Shown: piece after piece, positions 18,008 through 28,832 of the stretch
How positions within the stretch are numbered: position 1 is the first letter of the stretch
How the letters are laid out: each line of letters begins with the position of its first letter
The notes under the pieces: generated by a model
Seen by the model: only the letters and a program-made list of their open reading frames with translations
Told to the model about the DNA's origin: nothing
The model's database searches: none
NCBI RefSeq assembly: GCF_001717465.1
Contig: NZ_CP017074.1
Location: 821,641-885,640, forward strand
Source of the DNA: Luteimonas sp. JM171
GTDB lineage: Bacteria; Pseudomonadota; Gammaproteobacteria; Xanthomonadales; Xanthomonadaceae
Reading direction: 5' to 3'
DNA length: 64,000 nucleotides
Made by a program: the position numbers and the translations under genes

Positions 18008-18038
18008 CGCGACCGGGAGCCGTGCACTCCCGGTCGCG
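18008..18038. terminator. Hairpin between convergent copB and amn
   Basis: A perfect 12-bp stem, CGCGACCGGGAG paired with CTCCCGGTCGCG, with a 7-base loop in the 78-bp convergent gap. No T-run follows on either side. It is probably a bidirectional transcription stop. Confidence 0.6.
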
Positions 18039-18055
18039 CAGCCGGCAGCCGTGGG

Positions 18056-18826
18056 TCAGAACCGCAGGTGCCGCACGGACTTGCCGTGGCGGCGGATCAG
18101 GCGCAGGGCCTCGATCCCGATCTGGATGTGGTCCTCGACGTACTTCGCGCTGACCACGGCGTCGCTGGCCTCGGTCTTGACCCCTTCCGGGATCATCGGC
18201 TGGTCGGACACCAGCAGCAGCGCCCCGCTGGGGATGCGGTTGGCGAACCCGGCGGCAAAGATCGTCGCCGTCTCCATGTCGATGGCCATGCAGCGCAGCC
18301 GCCGCAGGTAGGCCTTGAACCCGGTGTCGTGCTCCCACACCCGGCGGTTGGTGGTGTAGACGGTGCCGGTCCAGTAGTCGTGGTCGAGGTCGCGGATCAT
18401 GGTCGACACCGCGCGCTGCAGGGCGAAGGCCGGCAGTGCCGGCACCTCGGCGGGCATGTAGTCATTGCTGGTGCCCTCGCCGCGGATCGCCGCGATCGGC
18501 AGGATCAGGTCGCCCAGCTGGTTCTTCTTCTTCAGCCCGCCGCACTTGCCCAGGAACAGGGCCGCCTTCGGCGCGATCGCCGAGAGCAGGTCCATCAGCG
18601 TGGCCGCGTTGGGGCTGCCCATGCCGAAGTTGATCATGGTGATGCCGTCGGCGGTGGCGCTGGGCATCGGCCGGTCGGTGCCGACGATCGGCGCGCCGGT
18701 CAGGCGGCTGAAGTGGCCGAGGTAGCCGCCGAAGTTGGTGAGCAGGATGTGCTGCCCGAATTCCTCCAGCGGAACGCCGGTGTAGCGCGGCAGCCAGTTT
18801 TCAACGATCTGTGATTTTTCCCTCAT
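18056..18826 (-). CDS. amn: AMP nucleosidase, short form
   Basis: A 256-residue nucleoside-phosphorylase-fold protein that matches the catalytic part of AMP nucleosidase, which splits AMP to adenine and ribose 5-phosphate. Characteristic strings are NFGMGSPNAATLMDLL, FLGKCGGLKKK, the MAIDMETATIFAAGFAN substrate-binding segment and LLLVSDQPMIPEG. E. coli Amn is nearly twice as long because of an N-terminal regulatory domain that is absent here, so allosteric control may differ. The gene stands alone, convergent to copB and divergent from the amidohydrolase gene at 18924. Confidence 0.88.
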   Translation of the reverse strand: MREKSQIVENWLPRYTGVPLEEFGQHILLTNFGGYLGHFSRLTGAPIVGTDRPMPSATADGITMINFGMGSPNAATLMDLLSAIAPKAALFLGKCGGLKKKNQLGDLILPIAAIRGEGTSNDYMPAEVPALPAFALQRAVSTMIRDLDHDYWTGTVYTTNRRVWEHDTGFKAYLRRLRCMAIDMETATIFAAGFANRIPSGALLLVSDQPMIPEGVKTEASDAVVSAKYVEDHIQIGIEALRLIRRHGKSVRHLRF

Positions 18827-18923
18827 GCAGGGATTCTGCCACGGGCATGACTTCAGTCACGTTGGCAGCCGCCAGTGCCCGGGATAGGTTGGATGGCTGC
18901 AACGTCCTGCCGGGGAACCCCTG

Positions 18924-20332
<1,409 letters not shown>

Positions 20333-20336
<4 letters not shown>

Positions 20337-21640
20337 GCCGCCGCATCCGCGCCGCGAAGGCGCTTGCCGCCGGCGCCCTGGCGCTGGCCCTTTCCACTCC
20401 CGCCCTCGCCCAGGACCTGCTGATCCGCAATGCCACCGTGCATACCGCCAGCGAGCGCGGCACGCTGCAAAACACCGACGTGCTGGTGCGCGGCGGGCGC
20501 ATCGCCCAGATCGGCAGTGGCCTGGCCGCCGATGGCGTGCGCACCGTTGATGCCGCGGGCAAGCCGCTCACGCCGGCCCTGTTCGGCGGCATCACCGGCA
20601 TCGGCATCGAGGAAGTGTCAGGCGAAGAGAGCGCCCGCGACGGCTCGCTCGCGCTGGGCAGCGGCGCCAAGGACATGGTGGTGCGGCCGGAGTTCGACGT
20701 GACCCTGGCCTACAACCCGGACTCGATGGTGATCCCGGTCAGTACCTACGAGGGCATCGGCTTCACCCTGGTGAGCCCCGGCACGGCCGCCGGCGGCTCG
20801 ATCATCGCCGGCCAGGGCGCGCCGTTCCGCCTGGACGGCAGCCCCGATCCCGCCGGGCCCAAGGTGCTTGCCATCCGCCTTGGCGCGCGTGCGGCCGGCC
20901 TCACCGGGGGTTCGCGCGCCGGCCAGTGGATGCTGCTCGACCAGCTCGTGGACGAGGCCCGCGGCCGGATCCCGGCCGGTTCCCACGCGGCCCTGCTCAC
21001 CCCCGCCGGGCGCGAGACCCTGGCCCGTTACCTGGACGGCAACGGCCGCATCGTCGTGACCGTGGACCGAGCCGCCGACATCCGCCAGCTGCTGCGCTGG
21101 GCGCAGCGCCGCAACGTGCGCATCGCCATCAGCGGCGGATCGGAGGCCTGGCGCCTGGCGCCGCAGCTGGCCGCCGCCGGCGTGCCGGTGTTCGTCGATC
21201 CGCTCGACAACCTGCCCTCGGGCTTCGACCAGGTTGCCGCCACCCTGGAAAACGCCGCGCGGCTGCGCGCCGCCGGGGTCGAGGTGGGATTCACCCAGTC
21301 GGGTGACGCCTCGCACAACGCCCGCAAGGTGCGCCAGCTGGCCGGCAACGCCGTGGCGCACGGGCTGCCATGGGAGGACGGGCTGGCAGGGCTGACCCGG
21401 GTGCCGGCCGAAGCCTTCGGCGTGGCCGACCAGATCGGCACCATCGCCGTGGGCATGCGCGCGGACCTTGCGCTGTGGAGCGGTGATCCGCTGGACGTGG
21501 CGCATACCGCCGAACAGGTGTGGTTCAACGGCGTGCCGGTGGAAATGCGTTCGCGCCAGACCGAGCTGCGCGACCGCTACATGCACACCCCCGCGCCGCG
21601 CGCCGAAGGCGGCCTGCCCAGGGCCTACCCGCAATACTGA
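20333..21640 (+). CDS. Amidohydrolase-like secreted protein lacking the HxH metal site
   Basis: A 435-residue exported paralogue of the preceding gene. A signal peptide (ending TPALAQ), the N-terminal beta-sandwich (LLIRNATVHTASERGTLQNT) and the C-terminal IGTIAVGMRADLALWSGDP place it in the amidohydrolase superfamily. Where the HxH motif should follow the first sheet, the sequence reads TPALFGGITGIGIEEVSGEE with no histidine, and the later metal-ligand His motifs are also absent. It therefore looks catalytically inactive or mechanistically different. GGGAGG upstream and an ATGA overlap show tight coupling to the active-looking partner. A non-catalytic subunit role is inference. Confidence 0.88.
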
Positions 21641-21648
21641 GTCCTTGC

Positions 21649-21680
21649 CCGCGGGCCTTGATTGCGATCAAGGCCCGCGG
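21649..21680. promoter_or_regulatory. Perfect FNR/Anr-type box inside a 14-bp inverted repeat
   Basis: TTGATTGCGATCAA at 21658-21671 matches the FNR consensus TTGAT-N4-ATCAA exactly. It sits at the centre of a longer perfect palindrome with 14-bp arms (21649-21662 and 21667-21680) just after the amidohydrolase stop. A weak -10 hexamer, CATGAT at 21693-21698, would put the transcription start near 21705, leaving the box centred about 41 bases upstream, the standard class II activator position. The same hairpin could also terminate the upstream transcript. Confidence 0.6.
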
Positions 21681-21730
21681 CCCGGCACTTGCCATGATCA
21701 GGTCTGGATCAGGCAAGGAGGAGGACTCAC

Positions 21731-21883
21731 ATGCATCCGGTTCTGGTGGAACTGCTGGCCCGCCCGGTGGGCTGGTTGACGATCGGCGGCGCGCTGATCA
21801 TGGCCGGGATCATGGCCGGCATCCCGATCTTCATCCGCTACCGCGAAAAGCTCGAAAAGAAGGAGGCGGAGGAACAGCGCTGA
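21731..21883 (+). CDS. Small single-pass membrane protein (DUF3149-like), 50 residues
   Basis: A 50-residue protein: a short amphipathic start (MHPVLVELLARPVGW), one hydrophobic segment (about residues 16-35) and a highly charged C-terminus (REKLEKKEAEEQR) facing the cytoplasm. It resembles the small DUF3149 membrane proteins. A strong ribosome site, AAGGAGGAGG, precedes the ATG. A perfect FNR-type box lies upstream at 21658, so oxygen-dependent expression is likely. Small membrane proteins of this kind often attach to respiratory or transport complexes; no specific partner can be named. Confidence 0.75.
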   Translation: MHPVLVELLARPVGWLTIGGALIMAGIMAGIPIFIRYREKLEKKEAEEQR

Positions 21884-21943
21884 CGACGCGCCGACGTGCC
21901 TTGCGGCAGACTGGAGCCACGTCTCCAACCAGGAATGCTAGCC

Positions 21944-22276
21944 ATGCCCGTGTATGACATCAGGCTGCCCGACACCTCGCGGCTGGACAACGCCGGCCAG
22001 TTCGCGCTGGCCTCTCGAGGGCCCGAGGCCATCGCCGAGGACATCCAGGACGCGCTGCGCGGCACCGCGCTGTTCGAACGCTGGCGCCAGACGCAGGAAG
22101 AGCCCGATGAAGTGGATCCCGCGCTGGGCGTGACCGATCCGGCGGCCACCGTCACCGGCCGCCAGCGCAACCACGGCGTGGACCTGGTGATCGAAACCAC
22201 CATCCCCGGCGAGATCCTGCGCCACCGCCTGGGCCTGCTGGCCGGCAGCGCCTGGGAAATGCGCAATGTGCGCTGA
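21944..22276 (+). CDS. Conserved hypothetical protein, 110 residues
   Basis: A 110-residue cytoplasmic protein with no recognisable domain. It opens MPVYDIRLPDTSRLDNAG, is acidic in the middle (EEPDEVDPALGV) and ends with an alternating pattern (HGVDLVIETTIPGEI). The ATG at 21944 has AGGAA upstream; an alternative in-frame ATG lies at 21935. It lies 12 bases before the ATP-pyrophosphatase-like gene, so the two may be co-transcribed. No function is suggested. Confidence 0.7.
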   Translation: MPVYDIRLPDTSRLDNAGQFALASRGPEAIAEDIQDALRGTALFERWRQTQEEPDEVDPALGVTDPAATVTGRQRNHGVDLVIETTIPGEILRHRLGLLAGSAWEMRNVR

Positions 22277-22288
22277 CGCCCGCGCCTG

Positions 22289-22969
22289 ATGGGCGCCGTG
22301 CGCACGCCGGCGCTGCTCTCCTGGAGCGGCGGCAAGGACGCGGCCTGGACCCTGCACGCGCTGCGCCAGGCCGGGGACGTCGAGGTGGTTGGCCTGCTGT
22401 GCACGCTGACCGAAGGCCACGACCGCGCCTCGATGCAGGGCGTGCGCCGCGAGGTGGTCCAGGCGCAGGCGGACGCGACGGGCCTCCCGCTGGTGGAGGC
22501 CTGGATCCCGCAGCAGTGCGACAACGCCACCTACGAAGCCGCGTTCGCCGCCGCCCTGGGGAGTGCCCGGGAGCGCTGGCCGGGGCTGGCGACGATCGCT
22601 TTCGGCGACCTGCTGCTGGCTGACGTGCGCGACTGGCGCCAGGCGTCCTGCGCGCGGCTGGGCTGGCGGGCGCTGTTTCCGCTGTTCGGCGCGGACACCG
22701 CGCGGATCGCACGGCAGATGATCGACGCGGGCCTGCGCACGCACCTGTGCTGCGTGGACACGCAGCTGCTTGACGCCGGGTTCGCCGGCCGCGCGTTCAA
22801 CCATGCGCTGCTTGCCGACCTTCCCGAAGGCGTCGATCCGTGCGGGGAAAACGGCGAGTTCCACACCTGCGTCAGCGCCGGCCCGATGTTCGACCGCCCG
22901 CTGCCGCTGCAGCGCGGCGACACCGTCCTGCGCGACGGCCGCTTCGCCTACACCGACTTCAAGCCCTGA
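22289..22969 (+). CDS. Dph6/MJ0570-like ATP-pyrophosphatase family protein
   Basis: A 226-residue adenine-nucleotide alpha-hydrolase-like protein. The PP-loop is LLSWSGGKDAAWTLHALR at residues 9-26, with the later EGHDRASMQGVRREVV, FGDLLLADVRDWRQ and NGEFHTCVSAGPMF strings of the diphthine-ammonia-ligase-related family. Archaeal and eukaryotic members amidate diphthine, but bacteria lack diphthamide. The bacterial members must therefore adenylate a different substrate, which is unknown. It is convergent with the formaldehyde operon, with a hairpin between them. Confidence 0.85.
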   Translation: MGAVRTPALLSWSGGKDAAWTLHALRQAGDVEVVGLLCTLTEGHDRASMQGVRREVVQAQADATGLPLVEAWIPQQCDNATYEAAFAAALGSARERWPGLATIAFGDLLLADVRDWRQASCARLGWRALFPLFGADTARIARQMIDAGLRTHLCCVDTQLLDAGFAGRAFNHALLADLPEGVDPCGENGEFHTCVSAGPMFDRPLPLQRGDTVLRDGRFAYTDFKP

Positions 22970-22997
22970 CCCTCCCCACAGCTGCCCGCCCTGCAAT

Positions 22998-23023
22998 CAA
23001 AAACGCCGGGCGGGGCCCGGCGT
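22998..23023 (-). terminator. Intrinsic terminator of the frm operon
   Basis: On the minus strand a 9-bp GC-rich stem (ACGCCGGGC paired with GCCCGGCGT, loop of 3) is followed by a short T-run. This is a good intrinsic terminator just past the fghA stop at 23030. Confidence 0.75.
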
Positions 23024-23029
23024 CGTGGT

Positions 23030-23875
23030 TCAGGACTTCATCGCCTTGGCATGATGGGCGATGTGATCGCCAATGAAGCTGGAGATGAAGTAGTAGCTGT
23101 GGTCGTAGCCCGCGCGCATGCGCAGGTCCAGCGGATGGTTGGCAGCCTCCGCGGCTTCGCGCAGCAGCTGCGGCTTGAGCTGGTTCTCCAGGAACTCGTC
23201 CGCGTCGCCCTGGTCTACCAGCAGCGACAGTTTTTCCTCCGTGCCGCGCCTGATCAGCTCAACGGTGTCGTATTCCTTCCAGGCCTCGGGGTCGTCGCCA
23301 AGGTAGGCGCTGAACGCCTTTTCGCCCCACGGCACCTGGCTGGGCGCCACGATCGGCGAAAACGCCGACACGCTGCGGTAGCGGCCCGGATTACGCAACG
23401 CAATCATCAGCGCGCCGTGGCCGCCCATCGAGTGGCCGCTGATGGCGCGCACGTCGCTGGCCGCCGGGTCCGACTCCACCCACGCCGGCAGCTCTTCCAC
23501 GATGTAATCGTACATGCGGTAGTGCTTGGCCCACGGATCGCGGGTGGCGTTGAGGTAGAAGCCGGCGCCCTGGCCCAGGTCGTAGGCCTCGTCGTTGGCG
23601 ACGTCATCGCCGCGCGGGCTGGTGTCCGGCGCCACGATGATGATCCCGTGCTCGGCGGCGTAGCGCTGCGCGCCAGCCTTGGTGATGAAGTTCTGCTCGT
23701 TGCAGGTCAGCCCGCTCAGCCAGTACAGCACCGGCAGCTTCTCGCCCTTGCCCGCCTGCGGCGGGAAGTACACGCCAACGGTCATGTCGCAGCCGAGCAC
23801 CTCGGAGCGGTGGCGGTACACGTCCTGCCACCCGCCGAAGCTGGCGCGGTGTTCAAGTCTTTCAGTGTTGCTCAT
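23030..23875 (-). CDS. fghA: S-formylglutathione hydrolase
   Basis: A 281-residue alpha/beta-hydrolase of the esterase D family. It hydrolyses S-formylglutathione to glutathione and formate, the last step of glutathione-dependent formaldehyde detoxification. The nucleophile elbow is [16 protein letters not shown] (Ser about 148). The oxyanion region [13 protein letters not shown], the Asp of DQGDADEFL and the late His in the GYDHSYYFI segment complete the triad. It follows frmA by nine bases as the last gene of frmR-frmA-fghA. Confidence 0.96.
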   Translation of the reverse strand: MSNTERLEHRASFGGWQDVYRHRSEVLGCDMTVGVYFPPQAGKGEKLPVLYWLSGLTCNEQNFITKAGAQRYAAEHGIIIVAPDTSPRGDDVANDEAYDLGQGAGFYLNATRDPWAKHYRMYDYIVEELPAWVESDPAASDVRAISGHSMGGHGALMIALRNPGRYRSVSAFSPIVAPSQVPWGEKAFSAYLGDDPEAWKEYDTVELIRRGTEEKLSLLVDQGDADEFLENQLKPQLLREAAEAANHPLDLRMRAGYDHSYYFISSFIGDHIAHHAKAMKS

Positions 23876-23884
23876 TGTTTCTCC

Positions 23885-25012
<1,128 letters not shown>

Positions 25013-25050
25013 TCAACTGTGTGTGGGGGAAGCGGCGCGGTGCGCCGCGC

Positions 25051-25326
25051 TTACTTGAGATAGGAACGGATGAGCCCGGTCATCTCGGCAACCCGGGCGT
25101 TGCGCTCGGCCTGGTCCTCGGCCGGCGTGCCGAACTGTTCACGGATGTGCGACTCCATTACCTCGCTCATCAATCCGTTGACCGCGCCGCGGATGGCGGC
25201 GATCTGCTGCAGCACCGGGCCGCAGTCGGCGCCGGCGTCCAGCGCGCGCTCCAGGCCCTCGCACTGGCCGCGGATGCGGCGGATGCGGGCCAGGACCTTC
25301 TTTTTTTCCTCGGGCGAGTGCGGCAC
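25051..25326 (-). CDS. frmR: Formaldehyde-responsive repressor FrmR (CsoR/RcnR family)
   Basis: A 91-residue all-helical repressor that closely matches FrmR (MPHSPEEKKKVLARIRRIRG, LQQIAAIRGAVNGLMSEVME). The residues known to react with formaldehyde in FrmR, Pro2, Cys35 and His60, are all present; Cys22 is an extra. It should repress the frmR-frmA-fghA operon until formaldehyde crosslinks the sensor. The predicted operator lies just upstream at 25341-25360. Confidence 0.94.
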   Translation of the reverse strand: MPHSPEEKKKVLARIRRIRGQCEGLERALDAGADCGPVLQQIAAIRGAVNGLMSEVMESHIREQFGTPAEDQAERNARVAEMTGLIRSYLK

Positions 25327-25340
25327 AGCGGCGTGTCTTA

Positions 25341-25360
25341 ACTATAGTGGGGGATAGTAT
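25341..25360. promoter_or_regulatory. Predicted FrmR operator (G-tract with AT-rich arms)
   Basis: The sequence ACTATAGTGGGGGATAGTAT has a five-G tract flanked by inverted ACTAT/ATAGT half-sites, the layout of CsoR/RcnR-family operators. It lies 15 bases upstream of the frmR start codon in an otherwise GC-rich region, where it would overlap the promoter or leader. Confidence 0.65.
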
Positions 25361-25504
25361 ATCGAGGACGGCCGGCCTTTGCAGGGAAAGCGTTTCCCGC
25401 ACCACTCTCGCCCCCTCCACCCAAGCGGCGGGGATCGCATCCCTGCCGCACCTGCGCCGGACCCGCGATTAAACTGACCGGCACTCCCCGGCCGGACATC
25501 TCCC

Positions 25505-26698
25505 ATGCGCCTTCCCCGCTTCCGCATTGCCCTCACGCCTGTGTGCGTTGCCGTGCTGGCGCTGGCCGGCTGCGCGGCTTCCACCCCGGTTTCGCCCGCG
25601 GCCCCAACCCTGGGCGAGCAGCGCCAGGCCACGCTGTTCTGGAGCCAGGCCGAACGCGAGGCGGGGTTCCGGACGATGCATGAGATCTTCCCGGTGGACG
25701 TCGCCGCTGCCGGCGGCCAGCCCCGCCCCCTGCCCGGCGGCGAGCCCCTTGCGCTGGACCCGGCCCTGCTCGACGACTACATGGACCGCCACCACGTCGC
25801 CGGCCTGATGGTCCTCCAAGACGGCAAGGTCCAGCTGCGTCGCCACGGACTGGGGTTCGGGGCGGACGAGGTCTGGGAGTCGTATTCGGTGGCCAAGTCG
25901 GTCACCTCCATGCTGCTCGGCATCGCGCTGGAAGAAGGCCACGTCGCCAGCCTCGACGACCTCCTGCCCGCCTACGTCCCGGAACTGGCCGGCACCGCCT
26001 ACGCCGACGTCACCGTGCGCCAGGTGCTGACCATGACCTCGGGCGTGCGCTGGAACGAGGACTATGCGGACCCGCATTCGGACGTGGGCCAGATGTACCG
26101 CGGCGCCTGCGTCGAGGGCCAGGCCCACGTGCTGTCCTACCTGCGCCGGCTGCCGCGCGCGGCAGCGCCTGGCACCCGCTGGAACTACAACACCGCCGAA
26201 ACCGACCTGCTCGGCATCGTGGTCGAACGCGCCACCGGCAGGCCGCTCGCCCACTACCTGTCCGAAACCATCTGGCAACCCTACGGCATGGCCGCCGACG
26301 CCTACTGGATCAAGGACGAGTGCGACGGCAGCAACACCGGCGGCAGCGGGCTCTCGGCCACGCTCGCCGACTACGCCCGGCTGGGACAGTTCATGCTCGA
26401 CGGCGGACGCATCAACGGCGAGCCCGTGGTGGCGGCGGAATGGATGGACGCCGCGGTGCGCGGACACCACCCCGATGGCGCGCCGGAACGCGGCTACGGC
26501 TACCAGTGGTGGACGGAGCCGGACGGCAGCTATTCGGCGGTCGGCATCTTCGGGCAGATGGTCCACGTGGATCCTTCGCGGCGGCTGGTCGTTGCCCAGC
26601 TCGCCGCCTGGCCGCAGGCGACTTCAAGCGAGCTGGTGGGCGCGCGGCGGAGCATGCTCGAGGCCATCAAGCAGGCGGTGGACACGACCTCGCGCTGA
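25505..26698 (+). CDS. Beta-lactamase-fold serine hydrolase lipoprotein
   Basis: A 397-residue lipoprotein (lipobox LALAGC at about residue 23) with a class C/DD-peptidase-like fold. The SxxK motif is S128-VAK131 (YSVAKSVTSM), the YxN motif is in RWNYNTAE, and the third motif region lies near YSAVGIFGQ. Conserved TMTSGVRWNEDYADP and GYGYQWW strings are typical of the periplasmic esterase/6-aminohexanoate-hydrolase-like branch rather than true beta-lactamases. It stands alone, divergent from frmR, and its physiological substrate is unknown. Confidence 0.88.
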   Translation: MRLPRFRIALTPVCVAVLALAGCAASTPVSPAAPTLGEQRQATLFWSQAEREAGFRTMHEIFPVDVAAAGGQPRPLPGGEPLALDPALLDDYMDRHHVAGLMVLQDGKVQLRRHGLGFGADEVWESYSVAKSVTSMLLGIALEEGHVASLDDLLPAYVPELAGTAYADVTVRQVLTMTSGVRWNEDYADPHSDVGQMYRGACVEGQAHVLSYLRRLPRAAAPGTRWNYNTAETDLLGIVVERATGRPLAHYLSETIWQPYGMAADAYWIKDECDGSNTGGSGLSATLADYARLGQFMLDGGRINGEPVVAAEWMDAAVRGHHPDGAPERGYGYQWWTEPDGSYSAVGIFGQMVHVDPSRRLVVAQLAAWPQATSSELVGARRSMLEAIKQAVDTTSR

Positions 26699-26765
26699 GC
26701 CGACCCGGCCGCCACGGACGCTCCCGTACCATGGCCGCCTGACCATCCCCCACAGGAGTCCGCCC

Positions 26766-27815
26766 ATGACCGTCAAAGCCTGGGGCGCCCACGCCGGCGA
26801 CCAGCCGCTGGTGCCGCTCGACATCACCCGCCGCGCCACCGGCCCGGAAGACGTGCGCATCGACATCGCCTACTGCGGCGTCTGCCACTCCGACCTGCAC
26901 CAGGTGCGGGCGGAATGGGCCGGCACGCTGTTCCCCTGCGTGCCGGGACACGAGATCGTCGGCCGGGTGGCCGAGGTCGGCGCCGGGGTCACCCGCTTCA
27001 AGCCCGGCGACCTGGTGGGCGTGGGCTGCATCGTCGACAGCTGCCGCCAATGCGAGGAGTGCGCCGACGGCCTGGAGAACTACTGCAACGGCATGGTTGG
27101 CACCTACAACGGCGCGACCGATGACGAGCCCGGCCACACCCTGGGCGGCTACGCCGAGGCGATCGTGGTCGACCAGCGCTACGTGCTGCGCATCCGCCAT
27201 CCGGAAGACCAGCTTGCCGCGGCGGCACCGCTGCTGTGCGCCGGCATCACCACCTGGTCGCCGCTGCGGCACTGGAAGGTGGGGCCGGGCAAGCGCGTCG
27301 GCGTGGTCGGCATCGGCGGGCTGGGCCACATGGGCATCAAGCTGGCGCACGCACTGGGCGCTCACGTGGTGGCTTTCACCACCTCCGAGGGCAAGCGCGA
27401 CGAAGCCCGCAAGCTGGGCGCGCACGAGGCCGTGGTCTCGCGCAACGACGAGGAAATGGCCGCGCACCGCAACAGCCTGGATTTCATCCTCAATACCGTG
27501 GCCGCGCCGCATGACCTGGACGCCTACATCAGCCTGCTCCGCCGCGACGGCACCATGGCGCTGGTCGGCGCCCCGGCCACTCCGCACCCCTCGCCGCAGG
27601 TGTTCAACCTGATCATGAAGCGCCGCAGCCTCGCCGGCTCCCTGATCGGCGGCATCCCCGAGACCCAGGAGATGCTGGATTTCTGCGCCGAGCATGGGAT
27701 CGTGGCGGACATCGAGATGATCCGCGCCGAGCAGATCAACGAGGCCTACGACCGCATGCTCAAGGGCGACGTGCGCTACCGTTTCGTGATCGACAACGCG
27801 AGCCTGGCAGGCTGA
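26766..27815 (+). CDS. Zinc-dependent NAD(P) alcohol dehydrogenase (YahK/cinnamyl type)
   Basis: A 349-residue medium-chain dehydrogenase. The catalytic zinc site is CGVCHSDLHQ and GHEIVG, structural zinc cysteines are CRQCEECADGLENYC, and the nucleotide motif is VGVVGIGGLGHMGIKLA. The conserved GTYNG and TLGGYAE strings put it with the broad-specificity YahK/cinnamyl-alcohol-dehydrogenase group that reduces aldehydes with NADPH. An aldehyde-detoxifying role would fit the nearby frm operon, though the two are not in one transcript. Confidence 0.92.
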   Translation: MTVKAWGAHAGDQPLVPLDITRRATGPEDVRIDIAYCGVCHSDLHQVRAEWAGTLFPCVPGHEIVGRVAEVGAGVTRFKPGDLVGVGCIVDSCRQCEECADGLENYCNGMVGTYNGATDDEPGHTLGGYAEAIVVDQRYVLRIRHPEDQLAAAAPLLCAGITTWSPLRHWKVGPGKRVGVVGIGGLGHMGIKLAHALGAHVVAFTTSEGKRDEARKLGAHEAVVSRNDEEMAAHRNSLDFILNTVAAPHDLDAYISLLRRDGTMALVGAPATPHPSPQVFNLIMKRRSLAGSLIGGIPETQEMLDFCAEHGIVADIEMIRAEQINEAYDRMLKGDVRYRFVIDNASLAG

Positions 27816-27863
27816 CGGCTGCCGCCACCGCGGCGGCCCGTACCTGAAGAAGTTGGGCGGGCG

Positions 27864-28304
27864 ATGACCTGGATCCTGATCGCCGTGGCCGCGCTGATGT
27901 TCGGCCTCTACAACGTCTTCATCAAGCTCTCGTCCGACCACATCCACGCGGTGCTGGGGGCGGTGGTGCTGCAGTTCGTGGCGGCGTTCATGGGCCTGGC
28001 GTGGCTGCTGTACCTGATGGCCACGCAGTCGACGAGCCCCAACTTCACCGGCCGCGGGATCACCATCGCGGCGCTCGCGGGCGTCGCGATCGGGCTGGTG
28101 GAGATCCTGACCTTCGTGGTCTACGGCCGCGGCCTGCCGGTGGCGGTGGGCAACCCACTGATCATCGGCGGCTCGCTGCTGGTGACCACGGGCGTTGGCG
28201 TGCTGCTGCTGCGCGAGGCGCTCAGCCCGCTGCAGCTGGGCGCCATCGGCCTGATCGCGCTGGGGATCGGGGTGTTCGCGTGGGACGCCGCGCGTACGGC
28301 TTGA
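27864..28304 (+). CDS. Small DMT/EamA-like membrane transporter
   Basis: A 146-residue protein with four or five hydrophobic helices (TWILIAVAALMFGLYNVFIK at the start and LGAIGLIALGIGVFAWDAA at the end). It is half the size of a standard EamA transporter, so it would act as a dimer, as four-helix SMR-type proteins do. It follows the alcohol dehydrogenase by 48 bases and precedes the pyrimidine-dimer glycosylase family gene by 24. Substrate unknown. Confidence 0.8.
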   Translation: MTWILIAVAALMFGLYNVFIKLSSDHIHAVLGAVVLQFVAAFMGLAWLLYLMATQSTSPNFTGRGITIAALAGVAIGLVEILTFVVYGRGLPVAVGNPLIIGGSLLVTTGVGVLLLREALSPLQLGAIGLIALGIGVFAWDAARTA

Positions 28305-28328
28305 ACGGCACGACTGGGAGACCTTCGC

Positions 28329-28793
28329 ATGCGCATCTGGTCACTGCATCCGCGCTACCTGGACCCGGCCGGGCTGGTCGCGCTTTGGCGGGAAACCCTG
28401 CTGGCCAAGGCGGTGCTGCGCGGCGCGACCAAAGGCTACCGCCAGCACCCGCAGCTGGAGCGGTTCAAAGCCTGCCCTCGGCCGGTCGAGGCGATCGACG
28501 CGTACCTGGCCGAAGTCCACCTCGAAGCAACCGGTCGCGGCTACCGCTTCGACGCCTCAAAGGTCGGTCCGGTCGCAGCGGTCGAACCGATCGTCGTGAC
28601 CGAGGGCCAGCTTTCGCTTGAATGGCGGCACCTGCTGACCAAGCTCTCCGCGCGCAGTCCCGCGCTGTTCGAACGCTGGTCCGGCATCGACCGCCCGGAT
28701 TGCCATCCATTGTTCCGGCGGGTGCCCGGCCCGGTGGCGCCGTGGGAGCGGGCGGCTGACGTCCCGTCTGGCGGCGCACGGTCAGCAGATTAG
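28329..28793 (+). CDS. Pyrimidine-dimer DNA glycosylase / endonuclease V family protein
   Basis: A 154-residue protein that begins MRIWSLHPRYLDPAGLVALW, the signature start of bacterial relatives of phage T4 endonuclease V. The following WRETLLAKAVLRGATKGYRQ and HPQLERF segments are also characteristic. T4 endonuclease V incises at UV-induced pyrimidine dimers, but whether chromosomal members do so is poorly established. The C-terminus after about residue 120 is low-complexity and unmatched. It is convergent with the glutathione transferase gene. Confidence 0.75.
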   Translation: MRIWSLHPRYLDPAGLVALWRETLLAKAVLRGATKGYRQHPQLERFKACPRPVEAIDAYLAEVHLEATGRGYRFDASKVGPVAAVEPIVVTEGQLSLEWRHLLTKLSARSPALFERWSGIDRPDCHPLFRRVPGPVAPWERAADVPSGGARSAD

Positions 28794-28832
28794 CGTGCGG
28801 GTCGTGCCTTCCGGCCGCTCTGCGGCAGCGTT

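Noticed and set aside
25505..26698. The serine hydrolase lipoprotein as a second class C beta-lactamase
   Set aside because: It has SxxK and YxN motifs but not a KTG box or the AmpC-type strings, and it is a lipoprotein; the esterase-like branch fits better.
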